Below, piece by piece: positions 15,701-23,916 of a stretch of DNA of 64,000 nt. Positions within the stretch are counted from its first letter, which is position 1. Each line of letters opens with the position of its first letter. Location: the NCBI GenBank assembly GCA_046199005.1, contig CP176050.1:682001-746000 (forward strand). Reading direction: 5' to 3'. A program made the position numbers and the translations under genes. Source of the DNA: Ascidiimonas sp046199005. GTDB lineage: Bacteria > Bacteroidota > Bacteroidia > Flavobacteriales > Flavobacteriaceae. A model generated the notes under the pieces. It made no database searches. It was given only the letters and a program-made list of their open reading frames with translations, and was not told the DNA's origin.

Positions 15701-18307
15701 AATTCATTGTCGATCACAGAAATAGTTTCGCTGGCAACCAAAAAATTCAATAAGAGCCATAAGGTGTTTTCTGCCGCATCTATCAAAGCAAATTCAGATG
15801 GAACCATTCAGGAACTCAGTGAAATAATTTTTCACGGAGAATCGGGAGGAAATACAGCAAGTCAGAAGGAAAATGTAGATTTCTCTCTTTTGCCTAACTG
15901 GACGCATACATTTATACGAAATGCGCATCCGGCAGAGCTACCAAAGATGAAAGTAGATCACGGAGCTGGTCTGGTGCGAGTGATTGGAAACACAGGATTA
16001 GAAAAAGACCTGGAAGAATTTCTCCAGAAACGATCGCTGAAAGCAGGAGCAGGAACCCTATTTTTATATGAGTCATCGAAATCGGTAGAAACGCTGGAAG
16101 ACTTTGTGGCGGTTCTGAACAGTGAGGAAGTAAAGCAAGGAAGGTTTTTTGTTTTGGTGGAAATCGATAATGCGAATGCAAACGGAGATCTGAAACCTGT
16201 TTTACGATCTTTTCAGCTGGAACATCCTGAGATACTCACGACGTCTATTCAGCTTCCCGGAAGCCTTCAACAATCATTTTCTGTTATAGCAGATGAGGTT
16301 TCTGTTTTAAATACCTATAAAGAAGTGATCTATGATGATTTAGGCGCAAGAGCAGAGTCACAATTTGATAGATACACCCCGAAAACCTGCGATCAGGTTT
16401 CACTGTCTACACAAGATGTGATAATTGCTACTGGTGGCGGAAAGGGAATTACGTTTGAGTCAGCCAAAGAACTTGCCGGCACCTACGGCTGCCGTTTAGC
16501 CTTGTTCGGAAGATCTACCCCTGAAAAAGATACAGTGTTAGCGCGAAACCTCGCATTGCTGGATCGTGAAGAAATTGTCTTCAAGTATTATAGTGTAGAT
16601 GTTACCAATAAGCAAGCCATTAAAACTGCGGTTACAGAAGTCATTAAAGAACTTGGTGAAATCTCAGTACTTCTTCACGGTGCGGGGGTTAACAATCCTA
16701 AGCGATTAGAATTGCTTACCACCGAAGATTTTGAAAAAACACAAAGGGTAAAAGTCAAAGGTCTACGTAATATACTGGACGCTTTACAGCAAGATACGCT
16801 TCGGTACCTTATTGGCTACGGCTCCATAATTGCGGAAAGTGGTATGCAAGGCAATGCAGATTATGCCTGGGCGAACGATCAGTTAGCGAGGCTCGTGGAT
16901 ACCACATCAGCCAGCTTTTCTAACTGTAAGGGGATTACGATAGAATGGTCTGTCTGGGATGAGACTGGAATGGGCGTAACACTCAATAGTATCGATACCC
17001 TTAAGAAACAGCACGTATGGCCAATTCCAATAGAAAATGGCTTGCACATTCTTAAAGCGCTTATTAATGATCCGGACCATCAGGAAAAGAGAATTGTGGT
17101 TTCCGGACGTTTCGGAACGATACCAACTTTAAAATATCGGAAGGAGAAGCTTAAGATCGCTCGTTTTGTTTCAAAAATAAGGTATCTGGTTCCCGGTGTC
17201 GAAATTATCTCAGACGTACCAGTGAATCTCAACGATGACATTTATCTCAAAAACCATGTTTTTCAGGGGCAGTATGTATTTCCAACAGTAATGATCCTCG
17301 AGGGAATGGCACAGCTGGCGCAAACTTTGCAACCTGCTGCAGAATCTCAGTATACTTTTGAGAATCTAGAGATACATCATTCTATTTTTATCCCTGAGAG
17401 CAAATCAAATATAATTCGGTTTGCAGTAACAAGAACTGGCAACAACACTTTTACTGCAGTAGTTCAAAGTGAAGATTCTGGCTTTGAAGTGAATTGCTTT
17501 GAAGCGATTATCCGATTTGAGGAAGCGATTGAGGAAGTGAAAGATTTAGTATCAGCTACTAAACTTCCTGATCTGCCTTTTGAAATAGAATCAAAATTCT
17601 ATGATGATCTTCTCTTTCATCATGGTCCGTTCAGAAGAATAAAGCGATTTAAGAAGATAAATGCATTAAGCTCTTTGGCAGTAGCCGAAAGCTCTTTAAA
17701 AGACAATTGGTTCGGTTCTTTTTTAGCAGATGCTTTAGTGCTTGGAGATCCAGGTCTGAACGATGCGGCCATTCATTGCCATCAGGCCTGCCGCCCCGGT
17801 TTTAATCTGTTGCCTGTTAAAGCAGAAAGCATAACGATCAACACGGCAAAGACTACAGATTCTGTGTTTATTCATACAACTGAAATAAGAGAAGAAGGAG
17901 ATGATACCGTAATAGACGTCTATGTTTTTGATGAGAACGGAGTGGTACATCAATACTGGAAAAACCTCGTGCTTACAAGGGTGACCGGAACCTCTTTTAA
18001 CAAAGAATGGGACTTGCATTTACTTGCTCCTTATATTGAATATCAACTGTTCCAGCTTACCGGAAACAAAAGTCTATCTTTTGACATCCAGTCATGCAGG
18101 GAACTTTTGCGGCAAGCAAAGAACAACCAATCACCAACTATCGAAATAGAAGGATACCTGCTAGGATTTCAAAAAAATGATGCAGGAATTTCCAATGCCA
18201 TAGAAATGCAGGAATGCTCTTATTGCAATCCAAACATTAAAATCTCCGGGAGTGATCATGCTTTTGTAATAAGCATAGCGCAACTCTCTGCTGTAACAGA
18301 TAAATAA
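12767..18307 (+). CDS. pksE: enediyne-type iterative polyketide synthase PksE
   Basis: 1846 aa. Ketosynthase (1 to about 470): VDGACSSSLLAF with Cys213, EGHGTGTSLGD with His346 and SVKHLIGHTKAA with the second His. The PKSE-specific blocks RANIMRLRWPYV and ADTLAGGLSNTIAGRICNYFD set it apart from other PKSs. Acyltransferase: LFPGQG (about 587) and GHSLGE with Ser657. ACP: LHLNSLSI with Ser980 as the phosphopantetheine site. Ketoreductase: ATGGGKGIT (about 1222) and GNADYAWAND (about 1365). Dehydratase: KNHVFQGQYVFPTV (about 1495) through about 1740. The last 100 residues look like the first half of the usual phosphopantetheinyl-transferase domain (ISGSDHAFVISIA resembling the SxSH strand), but the later acidic and W-x-x-KE motifs are absent. 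It would make a linear polyene iteratively. tebC follows 18 nt later. Confidence 0.95.
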   Translation: MNNKGIAIVGLDCRYPGANSSQEYWENILSLRQQFRRMPDKRLNLKYYFSENTSHIDYTYSTKASVLNGYHFDRVKYKVSKSTFEQTDMAHWLALEVAYGALKDAGFENGEGLDRKRTGVILGNSLNGEFTRANIMRLRWPYVCKVLESTLSNMNYSNEEIAKILSSTERVYKEPFPKPTADTLAGGLSNTIAGRICNYFDFNGGGFTVDGACSSSLLAFVNGCNAIINDELDVALVGGIDLSIDPFEVIGFARNGALAAKEMEVYSTKSSGFWPGEGCGVVVLMKEEEAVEKGLNIYGVIKGWGVSSDGNGGITRPKPETQQMAFSRAYKKAGYDISTVALFEGHGTGTSLGDKVELTAITNSLKENNKKGDPAIIGSVKHLIGHTKAAAGVAGLIKVCLALKSRILPASRKPIGLHPVLESHKDMLAITHKPLSYEGEIPMRAAVSSMGFGGINVHLTLEESVVRNKPSRINKKVKQLADNQRDTELFPLSASSKDVLLKTVFRLKEIARDISRAELIDLSCNLTSTFRKNGKWNASIVASNPDELLDRLTILEDIIKEDKPRFIDVNNGVFFDSKGTCKKIVYLFPGQGAPIYTDLGAYKNLYTDLFGDVAQYSFEGNVADTSIAQPAIVSRSLQSVALLDCLGVNGDTAIGHSLGEISALAWAGAFNASDAEKIAKERGAAMSVFGKPYGAMLALACDLKTVKSLIYNYNVCITGYNGPNSHVIGGLENEIDAVQALALEKGIQNVRLKVSHAFHTPLMNEAASEFKKRLKSFEFSTVQKPVLSTVFGRKISGKANLQDHLYRQIEQPVLFTQALEKAVETSDLFIELGPGQTLSKSLAAQEELECVALDFGSSSLKGLLNTLSIAHVSGTEIAFSELNVNRFYRCFDVENWKLDVLENPCEKIDYESAIVKNLMEASPSESKAVKETKIEDSPISADTVEGVATQIKKLISDKTELPLEAISLNDHIMSQLHLNSLSITEIVSLATKKFNKSHKVFSAASIKANSDGTIQELSEIIFHGESGGNTASQKENVDFSLLPNWTHTFIRNAHPAELPKMKVDHGAGLVRVIGNTGLEKDLEEFLQKRSLKAGAGTLFLYESSKSVETLEDFVAVLNSEEVKQGRFFVLVEIDNANANGDLKPVLRSFQLEHPEILTTSIQLPGSLQQSFSVIADEVSVLNTYKEVIYDDLGARAESQFDRYTPKTCDQVSLSTQDVIIATGGGKGITFESAKELAGTYGCRLALFGRSTPEKDTVLARNLALLDREEIVFKYYSVDVTNKQAIKTAVTEVIKELGEISVLLHGAGVNNPKRLELLTTEDFEKTQRVKVKGLRNILDALQQDTLRYLIGYGSIIAESGMQGNADYAWANDQLARLVDTTSASFSNCKGITIEWSVWDETGMGVTLNSIDTLKKQHVWPIPIENGLHILKALINDPDHQEKRIVVSGRFGTIPTLKYRKEKLKIARFVSKIRYLVPGVEIISDVPVNLNDDIYLKNHVFQGQYVFPTVMILEGMAQLAQTLQPAAESQYTFENLEIHHSIFIPESKSNIIRFAVTRTGNNTFTAVVQSEDSGFEVNCFEAIIRFEEAIEEVKDLVSATKLPDLPFEIESKFYDDLLFHHGPFRRIKRFKKINALSSLAVAESSLKDNWFGSFLADALVLGDPGLNDAAIHCHQACRPGFNLLPVKAESITINTAKTTDSVFIHTTEIREEGDDTVIDVYVFDENGVVHQYWKNLVLTRVTGTSFNKEWDLHLLAPYIEYQLFQLTGNKSLSFDIQSCRELLRQAKNNQSPTIEIEGYLLGFQKNDAGISNAIEMQECSYCNPNIKISGSDHAFVISIAQLSAVTDK

Positions 18308-18325
18308 CCACAAAACCTTTCTAAA

Positions 18326-18787
18326 ATGCCAATGATCAAAACACCGCAAGGTGCTTTTTTTGAGTATCGATTTACGACCACTTTTGAAGAAACAAACCTT
18401 GTAGGCAATATTTACTTTGCCAATTATGTACTCTGGCAAGGAAAATGCCGTGAAATGTTTATCCATGAATATTGTCCTGATGTTGTGAATGATATCAACA
18501 ACGGTCTCGGACTCATAACATTAGATTTAAGCGCTCAGTATGTTTCGCAATTGTTTGCGTTCGACAGGGTGGTAATGAGAATGTCTCTGGAGGCACAAAG
18601 CGCGAGCAGACTCATGATGAACTTTGAATATTACAAAGAAGAGAATGATTCGCTTACGCTGGTTTGTAAAGGGCATCAGGCCACTGCTGCTATGCGTGAA
18701 GAAAATGGGGTGATGGTGCCTGTTCATTTTCCCGATTCTATGCTCGAAGCCATAGAGGCTTACAAAGCACTGGCTACATCTTATTAA
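18326..18787 (+). CDS. tebC: TebC/E10-type hotdog thioesterase
   Basis: A 153-aa hotdog-fold thioesterase. FEYRFTTTFEETNLVGNIYFANYVLWQGKCREMF covers the family core: the ETNLVGN segment and the NYxxWQGxCREMF stretch are specific to thioesterases that work with enediyne PKSs and release the polyene from PksE. Length matches the family (about 150 aa). It lies directly downstream of pksE, the standard cassette arrangement. Cytoplasmic, probably a tetramer as in characterised homologues. Confidence 0.93.
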   Translation: MPMIKTPQGAFFEYRFTTTFEETNLVGNIYFANYVLWQGKCREMFIHEYCPDVVNDINNGLGLITLDLSAQYVSQLFAFDRVVMRMSLEAQSASRLMMNFEYYKEENDSLTLVCKGHQATAAMREENGVMVPVHFPDSMLEAIEAYKALATSY

Positions 18788-18802
18788 TCTAAAAAAAGAA
18801 AA

Positions 18803-19534
18803 ATGAACAATACATTAACTTCACCCATTAAAGTTGCTTCCGAAAAGATCGAAAGACCTGCGTTACTTGAGTTCACAAAAGTTAGCAAAACGTATCAATT
18901 GGGAAAACAAACGATACCTGCACTAAAAAATTTCAACATATCCATAGCAAAAGGAGAGTTTATCGCTATTGCTGGACCTTCCGGAAGCGGGAAAAGTACA
19001 TTTTTAAATCTCGCTTCTTTGATTGATCACCCGACAGCGGGTTGCGTCAAGTATAATGGTCTAAATGTGAGTAGTTTATCAGACAATCAACTTACGATAT
19101 TCAGAAATCAGAAAATAGGGATTGTCTTTCAAAATTACAATTTGATACCTGTCTTAAGTGCAGAAGAGAATGTGGCATTTGCGCTCCAGATTCAACGTAA
19201 GTCTAACACCAAAAATAGCTTAAACATGGCACGGGCGATCTTGCAACGGGTAGGGTTGGGAGGCCACCTGAAGCATCGTCCTGCCAATTTAAGCGGTGGT
19301 CAGAGACAGCGGGTAGCGATTGCCAGAGCACTGGTGACGCATCCGGAGATCATCGTTGCAGATGAACCTACGGCGGCATTAGATACCAGAACAGGCCTTG
19401 AAATTATTGAGTTAATGAAAAAACTCAATAAAGAACTCAACACCACTTTTATTTTTTCTACACACGACCCAAGGGTCATCGAGAGAGTAAATAAGGTTAT
19501 TGAGATTGAAGACGGACAAATTAAATCTTATTAA
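18803..19534 (+). CDS. ABC transporter ATPase (LolD/MacB type)
   Basis: A 243-aa nucleotide-binding subunit: Walker A GPSGSGKST (about 56-64), Q-loop FQNYNLIPVLSAEENV, signature LSGGQRQRVAIARAL, Walker B IIVADEPTAALD and the switch histidine in FSTHDPRV. The Q-loop and LSGGQRQR context place it with the LolD/MacB group, which pairs with FtsX-like permeases. It follows tebC by 15 nt and precedes its permease by 2 nt, so it very probably exports the locus product or a lipid-linked partner. Confidence 0.92.
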   Translation: MNNTLTSPIKVASEKIERPALLEFTKVSKTYQLGKQTIPALKNFNISIAKGEFIAIAGPSGSGKSTFLNLASLIDHPTAGCVKYNGLNVSSLSDNQLTIFRNQKIGIVFQNYNLIPVLSAEENVAFALQIQRKSNTKNSLNMARAILQRVGLGGHLKHRPANLSGGQRQRVAIARALVTHPEIIVADEPTAALDTRTGLEIIELMKKLNKELNTTFIFSTHDPRVIERVNKVIEIEDGQIKSY

Positions 19535-19536
19535 AA

Positions 19537-20790
19537 ATGACTAATTATATACAGCTTGCTTTGCGCAATATTCGCCGGCATAAAAATCGCTCTCTTGTAA
19601 CCATATTAACCATTTGTTTGGGCTTTACAGCTCTGGGTGTTCTTGGAGGTGTGGTGACTAATATATTTTCAAGACTTAAAGGACAAGCGATCATCGTCGA
19701 AAAGTTGGGGCATCTCACCTTTGCAAAGTCTGGATATTTCGAAAATCATAAAATGGAACCAGAAGCCTATTTATGGGATGAAAAAGAACTTACAGATATC
19801 CTTACGATCCTTAAAGAAGATTCTGAAGTAACCCTCGCAACTCCAAGACTCAGTTTATTTGGGGTGGCAAGCAATGGCAAAGCCTCCACAATTTTTATTA
19901 CAGAGGCAGTTGTACCTGAAGACGATAAGAAGTTAATTCAGACAGTCGTAGACGGCAGAAAAGGAATCGCCAACATGGTAACTATTGATGAGGAAACTGC
20001 GGCCAAGGGAAAAGTTGCAATTGGTTCTGAACTTTCTGAGAATCTAGGATTAAAGAAAGGAGCATACCTTACGCTATTGACCACTACAAAAGAAGGAATG
20101 GCGAATGCAGCCGATGCCACTGTAGAGAATGTGTACAATACAGGAAACCCCGCCACGAATGATAAATTCATTCTTACTCGGTTTGATCTTGCCCAGGAAC
20201 TCTATGATACGAGGGGAGCAGAAAGAATAGTTGTATTACTTAAAGATCCTGATAAGATAGACGCTGCAAGAACAAGGCTTTTAGCTAAAATTTCCAAAGC
20301 TGGTTATGCAGTTGAAGCCAGATCATGGAAAGAGCGTTCCCTTTTTTACGGTCGGGTCACTACCATGTTCGGGATCATTTTCAGAGTGCTAATTGTGATT
20401 ATCACGGTGGTAGTGCTGCTTACATTGCTAAATACAATGCAAATGGCTGTTTCTGAAAGAACCAGAGAAATTGGTACCATGAGAGCTATAGGAATGCTAA
20501 GAAGAAAAGTAATTGCCATATTTTGCATTGAAGGAGTTGTAATGGCTTTTCTAGGTTGTCTTTTGGCAGTACCTGTGCTTTTGGGTTTGTCTGCATTACT
20601 AGAAGTTTTAGAAGTATCGTTTATTCCGCCTGTAGGATCGTCTCCCGTTCCGATTACACTTTTATTCAAACCCTTTAACATTGTACTGGTTCTTGTTTTA
20701 TTTACAGGAGCTGCTCTTGTGTCTTCCTTTTTGGTATCCCGTAAGATTGCAAGGCAACCAGTAATTGATTCTCTTTTAAAAATAAATTAA
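19537..20790 (+). CDS. ABC transporter permease (FtsX/MacB-like)
   Basis: 417 aa. One N-terminal membrane helix after RNIRRHKNRSLVTILTI, a large periplasmic domain (about 45-270) and three C-terminal helices (about 280-415) with the FtsX-type motif SERTREIGTMRAIGM. This is the MacB/LolC topology, which moves substrates from the periplasmic face outward and does not need a substrate to cross the inner membrane itself. Directly coupled to the ATPase gene. Together with the LolA-like protein and the barrel downstream it suggests a complete envelope-spanning route. Confidence 0.92.
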   Translation: MTNYIQLALRNIRRHKNRSLVTILTICLGFTALGVLGGVVTNIFSRLKGQAIIVEKLGHLTFAKSGYFENHKMEPEAYLWDEKELTDILTILKEDSEVTLATPRLSLFGVASNGKASTIFITEAVVPEDDKKLIQTVVDGRKGIANMVTIDEETAAKGKVAIGSELSENLGLKKGAYLTLLTTTKEGMANAADATVENVYNTGNPATNDKFILTRFDLAQELYDTRGAERIVVLLKDPDKIDAARTRLLAKISKAGYAVEARSWKERSLFYGRVTTMFGIIFRVLIVIITVVVLLTLLNTMQMAVSERTREIGTMRAIGMLRRKVIAIFCIEGVVMAFLGCLLAVPVLLGLSALLEVLEVSFIPPVGSSPVPITLLFKPFNIVLVLVLFTGAALVSSFLVSRKIARQPVIDSLLKIN

Positions 20791-20809
20791 TCATAAAACG
20801 CATTATATC

Positions 20810-21094
20810 ATGAAAACAACACAAGTTTCATTAAAATTTCCGGTGCAGTTCGCACGCTATATCAATCATATTGAATCACTCGAGTTCGAAGGAGAATCTG
20901 TTCAATCTTTTATTGAGGAATTAGAAAACACTTACGGGAATATCAGAGAAAGGCTTTTTGAAGAGGACGGAAGCGTGAAACCTTATATCAATCTGTTCGT
21001 TGGCAAGAAAAACATCCAATCTATGGGCGGTTTGGAATGCAAGGTAAATGATGGAGATCAGATATCGCTACTGTTGTCAAGAGCGGGTGGCTAA
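20810..21094 (+). CDS. ThiS/MoaD-like sulfur-carrier protein
   Basis: A 94-aa beta-grasp protein that ends exactly in Gly-Gly (LLSRAGG), the tail that E1 enzymes adenylate and convert to thiocarboxylate in ThiS, MoaD and related carriers. The order of hydrophobic strands (VQSFIEELENTYG, then INLFVGKKNI, then GDQISLLLS) follows the MoaD pattern. No thiamine or molybdopterin genes are near. The rhodanese-E1 fusion at 26417 is the obvious partner. In secondary metabolism such pairs deliver sulfur to thiosugars or thio-products, which is the inference drawn here. Confidence 0.88.
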   Translation: MKTTQVSLKFPVQFARYINHIESLEFEGESVQSFIEELENTYGNIRERLFEEDGSVKPYINLFVGKKNIQSMGGLECKVNDGDQISLLLSRAGG

Positions 21095-21106
21095 TTAAAT
21101 TGTAAA

Positions 21107-21571
21107 ATGATGCTTAAAATAGTACTTATCAATATACACGTCATTGCCAGTATTGTATGGGTAGGGTCGGTTTTTATGGGAACATTTATAGACTGGCCAG
21201 CGGCGAGAGCTAGTGTGAAAAAGGGGCATTTCCCGTTTCAATTTATTATCGGTCAGGGGAGACGCGTTTTTTACAGTGTATATTTTGGAATTATAATTCT
21301 TTGGGTTTCCGGAATAGGACTACTTATTGTTGCTCCGCCTCAGGAAACTTTAAAGGTGGTACTTGCGATCATCAAAATTGTTTGTCTTGCTTTCATGACA
21401 GGCTTTACATTATATGGAACACTTCGCACCTGGCCTAAGATTCAACTTGCTACGCACGAAGAAGCTTTTCGTCATTATAAATATTATATGTATCGAGCCA
21501 TCGGAACTTTCTCTTTTGGAATCATAGCCTCACTTGCAGGATTATGGATACGACATCTCGATTTACTTTAA
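21107..21571 (+). CDS. four-helix membrane protein, CopD/DUF2269-like
   Basis: 154 aa with four predicted membrane helices (about 4-24, 58-78, 86-110, 128-150). The first helix carries INIHVIASIVWVGSVFMG, the HxxA..WxGG-like pattern found in CopD and DUF2269 proteins, in which the histidine may bind heme or metal. The function is unknown. It sits between the sulfur carrier and the LolA-like gene in a tight forward run, so a redox or envelope role in the pathway is possible. Confidence 0.65.
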   Translation: MMLKIVLINIHVIASIVWVGSVFMGTFIDWPAARASVKKGHFPFQFIIGQGRRVFYSVYFGIIILWVSGIGLLIVAPPQETLKVVLAIIKIVCLAFMTGFTLYGTLRTWPKIQLATHEEAFRHYKYYMYRAIGTFSFGIIASLAGLWIRHLDLL

Positions 21572-21631
21572 ATCAAGAATCATAGAAATGGCTATTTAAA
21601 GCCTTCATTTAATCACTTAATACCTAAAAAA

Positions 21632-22402
21632 ATGAAATCCAATATAGTTATCAAGATCTTTGGATTAGTACTCTTATTAATTAGTTCTAACTCGTGGCGA
21701 TCTACAAATCTTACTGAGATCTCAGAAGTTTTAAAGCAAGCCGATTTCTACCGGGGTGGTCAGGTGCCAGGCGTAACCTGGGGCTTAACCGTGCAAAATA
21801 TTGAGAAGGGCACGCTTAAAAGTGAAATAGGTCTTTTGGTAGAAGCAGCGTCAGACGATGATAGTCAATACGTACTCATTACGTTTCTGGAACCCAGGAA
21901 GTATATCGGTCAAAAGTTACTGGTACGTGACAATAGTATGTGGTTTGTTAGAAAAGGTTTGCGAAATCCTGTTCCCATCTCCAGCAGACAAAGGCTTACA
22001 GGTTCTGCTGCCAATGCAGATGTCTCAACTGCTAATTATTATAAAGACTACAGCATAAAGAATTACGAAGAAGTCGTATTTAAGGATGCTGAGTGTTGGT
22101 TGTTAACGCTGGAAGCTAATAATAATCTCGTGAGTTACCCTACCGTTAAATATTACATTACCAAAAAAGAAAACTTTGGTATTTATGCCCAGTATTACGG
22201 AAAATCAGGAAAACAGATTAAGGAAGCCTACTTTAAATATGAGAATAAGGTGATTTACAATGGTAAGGAACAGCCTTATATCTCTGGAGTAGAAATCGTA
22301 GATAATATCAATAAAGAAGATAAAACATTGTTGAACATTGCGCCTGCAGAATTTAGAAGTTTTAACAACTCTAAGTTTCAAAAGGACCGATTACTTGACT
22401 AG
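21632..22402 (+). CDS. LolA-like outer-membrane lipoprotein-sorting protein
   Basis: A 256-aa periplasmic protein with a signal sequence (about 1-22). The fold reads as the LolA/LolB-like sorting family: alternating strands with QYVLITFLEPRKYIGQKLLVRDNSMWFVRKG (about 74-105), CWLLTLEANNNL and KYYITKKENFGIY. Such proteins bind acyl or hydrophobic cargo and often accompany FtsX-type ABC pairs and barrel proteins in export operons, exactly as here. The stop codon abuts the start of the next gene. The cargo may be the polyketide product or a lipoprotein. Confidence 0.82.
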   Translation: MKSNIVIKIFGLVLLLISSNSWRSTNLTEISEVLKQADFYRGGQVPGVTWGLTVQNIEKGTLKSEIGLLVEAASDDDSQYVLITFLEPRKYIGQKLLVRDNSMWFVRKGLRNPVPISSRQRLTGSAANADVSTANYYKDYSIKNYEEVVFKDAECWLLTLEANNNLVSYPTVKYYITKKENFGIYAQYYGKSGKQIKEAYFKYENKVIYNGKEQPYISGVEIVDNINKEDKTLLNIAPAEFRSFNNSKFQKDRLLD

Positions 22403-23776
22403 ATGAAAAATTTAAAATCTTATTTCCTTTTAACAGGTTTAATTTTTTCTTTACAGCTATCCTCTCAGGAACTAATAACGACCGGAAATGATGATCCTAC
22501 CGTTTTGTCACCTGTATTGGATACGTTAAAGAAACCAGGAAAATTTTCTGAATTTCTAAAGGAAATTAGATGGTCTGTTGATATTTTAGCATTTGGTCGT
22601 ACGAATGACTTTGCCGAAGAGCCTGGCACCTTAAATCCAGAGAACCGAGTAGCAGAACTACGCGCTTACGATGGGGGTTTGTATGTAAGACCTGAACTTA
22701 AATACACCAACAGTAAATTAGGGATATATATAAAGCCCCGTTTAAATATCGATATCAATGCAGCGAATGGCAGTTTTTTTGCCGAAGAAAACTATGAAGA
22801 TGAATTCTTTTTTCAGGAATTAAAACTGAGGTGGTATTTAAATCAATCGGTGGCAATCACAGCAGGGAGGTATTTGAAAACGATTGGATCTTCTGTGTTT
22901 ATCAATCCTAGTAACCCGTTTTTTATAGATCCTGGGAGGTTAAATCCTAAATTCGAGATACGCCCCATGGATTTTATTGAATTCAATTATTCAAAAAGCA
23001 ACTGGGCTTTCTCTCTTATTGCAAATATTCACGAGGGATTATCGCCTACTTTTGAACAACCTTTTTTTGAATTTGAGAGAAGGTACGCAATACTGGCAGA
23101 ATATTACGGAAGTGCAGAAAACATTGGAGCACTTTTTTCAATTGACGAATCAGAAAGAATTCATTTTGGATATTTTGGTCAAAAGAATATAAGCGAAGCC
23201 GTGGTAGCATGGATAGACGGTTCTTTGGAATACAAGCCGAACAGATTCTATCCGGAGCGAGGGCATAGCACAGGTCTCATAGGTTATGACATGGTAAACG
23301 GGTCTGCGAATGAGAAACTTTTTGCGACAGCACTCATAGGAGCTTCCTACACATTAAAAATAGGACCTACCCTTCAATTAGAATATTTCTACAACGGTAA
23401 AGGCTATACCGATAGCGAATTTGAACTCTTTCAGGAAATGATAGCAGCATCAGTTGATTATAATTTTGATGTTACTCAATTGCTTTCAGACAGGAATTTA
23501 GGAAGGGGTATCAATCCCGGGATGCCTTACTTAAGAAGACATTATTTATTTTCTCAAGTGGGTCAAAACGATCTTTTTAGTCAGCTTAATTTTAATGTAA
23601 GGTATTTCTATTCATTGGAAGATCAGAGTAGTCAGGTTTCCTCCTTAATAGAATGGAATGTGATGCCCTCGCTGGAGTTGCACACAGTATTATTGAAAAA
23701 TTTTGGAGGAAGAGATACAGATTTCAACCGTTTTTTAGATCACCAATACATGTTTGGCTTTATTTATAAATTTTAA
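22403..23776 (+). CDS. outer-membrane beta-barrel protein
   Basis: 457 aa with a signal peptide (about 1-21, cleaved near LSSQ) and a mature part of alternating amphipathic strands ending in an aromatic residue (GFIYKF), the hallmark of a BAM-inserted barrel. Segments such as ITAGRYLKTIGSSVFINPSNPF and YFYNGKGYTDSEF resemble DUF1302-like barrels that accompany LolA-like proteins and MacB-like exporters. It probably forms the outer-membrane exit or acceptor of the export module. The exact family is uncertain. Confidence 0.75.
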   Translation: MKNLKSYFLLTGLIFSLQLSSQELITTGNDDPTVLSPVLDTLKKPGKFSEFLKEIRWSVDILAFGRTNDFAEEPGTLNPENRVAELRAYDGGLYVRPELKYTNSKLGIYIKPRLNIDINAANGSFFAEENYEDEFFFQELKLRWYLNQSVAITAGRYLKTIGSSVFINPSNPFFIDPGRLNPKFEIRPMDFIEFNYSKSNWAFSLIANIHEGLSPTFEQPFFEFERRYAILAEYYGSAENIGALFSIDESERIHFGYFGQKNISEAVVAWIDGSLEYKPNRFYPERGHSTGLIGYDMVNGSANEKLFATALIGASYTLKIGPTLQLEYFYNGKGYTDSEFELFQEMIAASVDYNFDVTQLLSDRNLGRGINPGMPYLRRHYLFSQVGQNDLFSQLNFNVRYFYSLEDQSSQVSSLIEWNVMPSLELHTVLLKNFGGRDTDFNRFLDHQYMFGFIYKF

Positions 23777-23916
23777 TTACTGCCCTAATTATAGGGATCC
23801 AAGGGTGAAAATTCATTGGTGAGAAAACTAGTTCTGATATTTTTTGCATGATTAATCTTAAGAATACTGATGAGTTCTTTTGATTTATTTGAAATAAATA
23901 CTATTTTGGAATAAAA

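Noticed and set aside
12767..18307. Polyunsaturated fatty acid (PUFA) synthase
   Set aside because: There is a single ACP and no enoyl reductase or chain-length-factor gene; the KS blocks and TebC partner are of the enediyne type.
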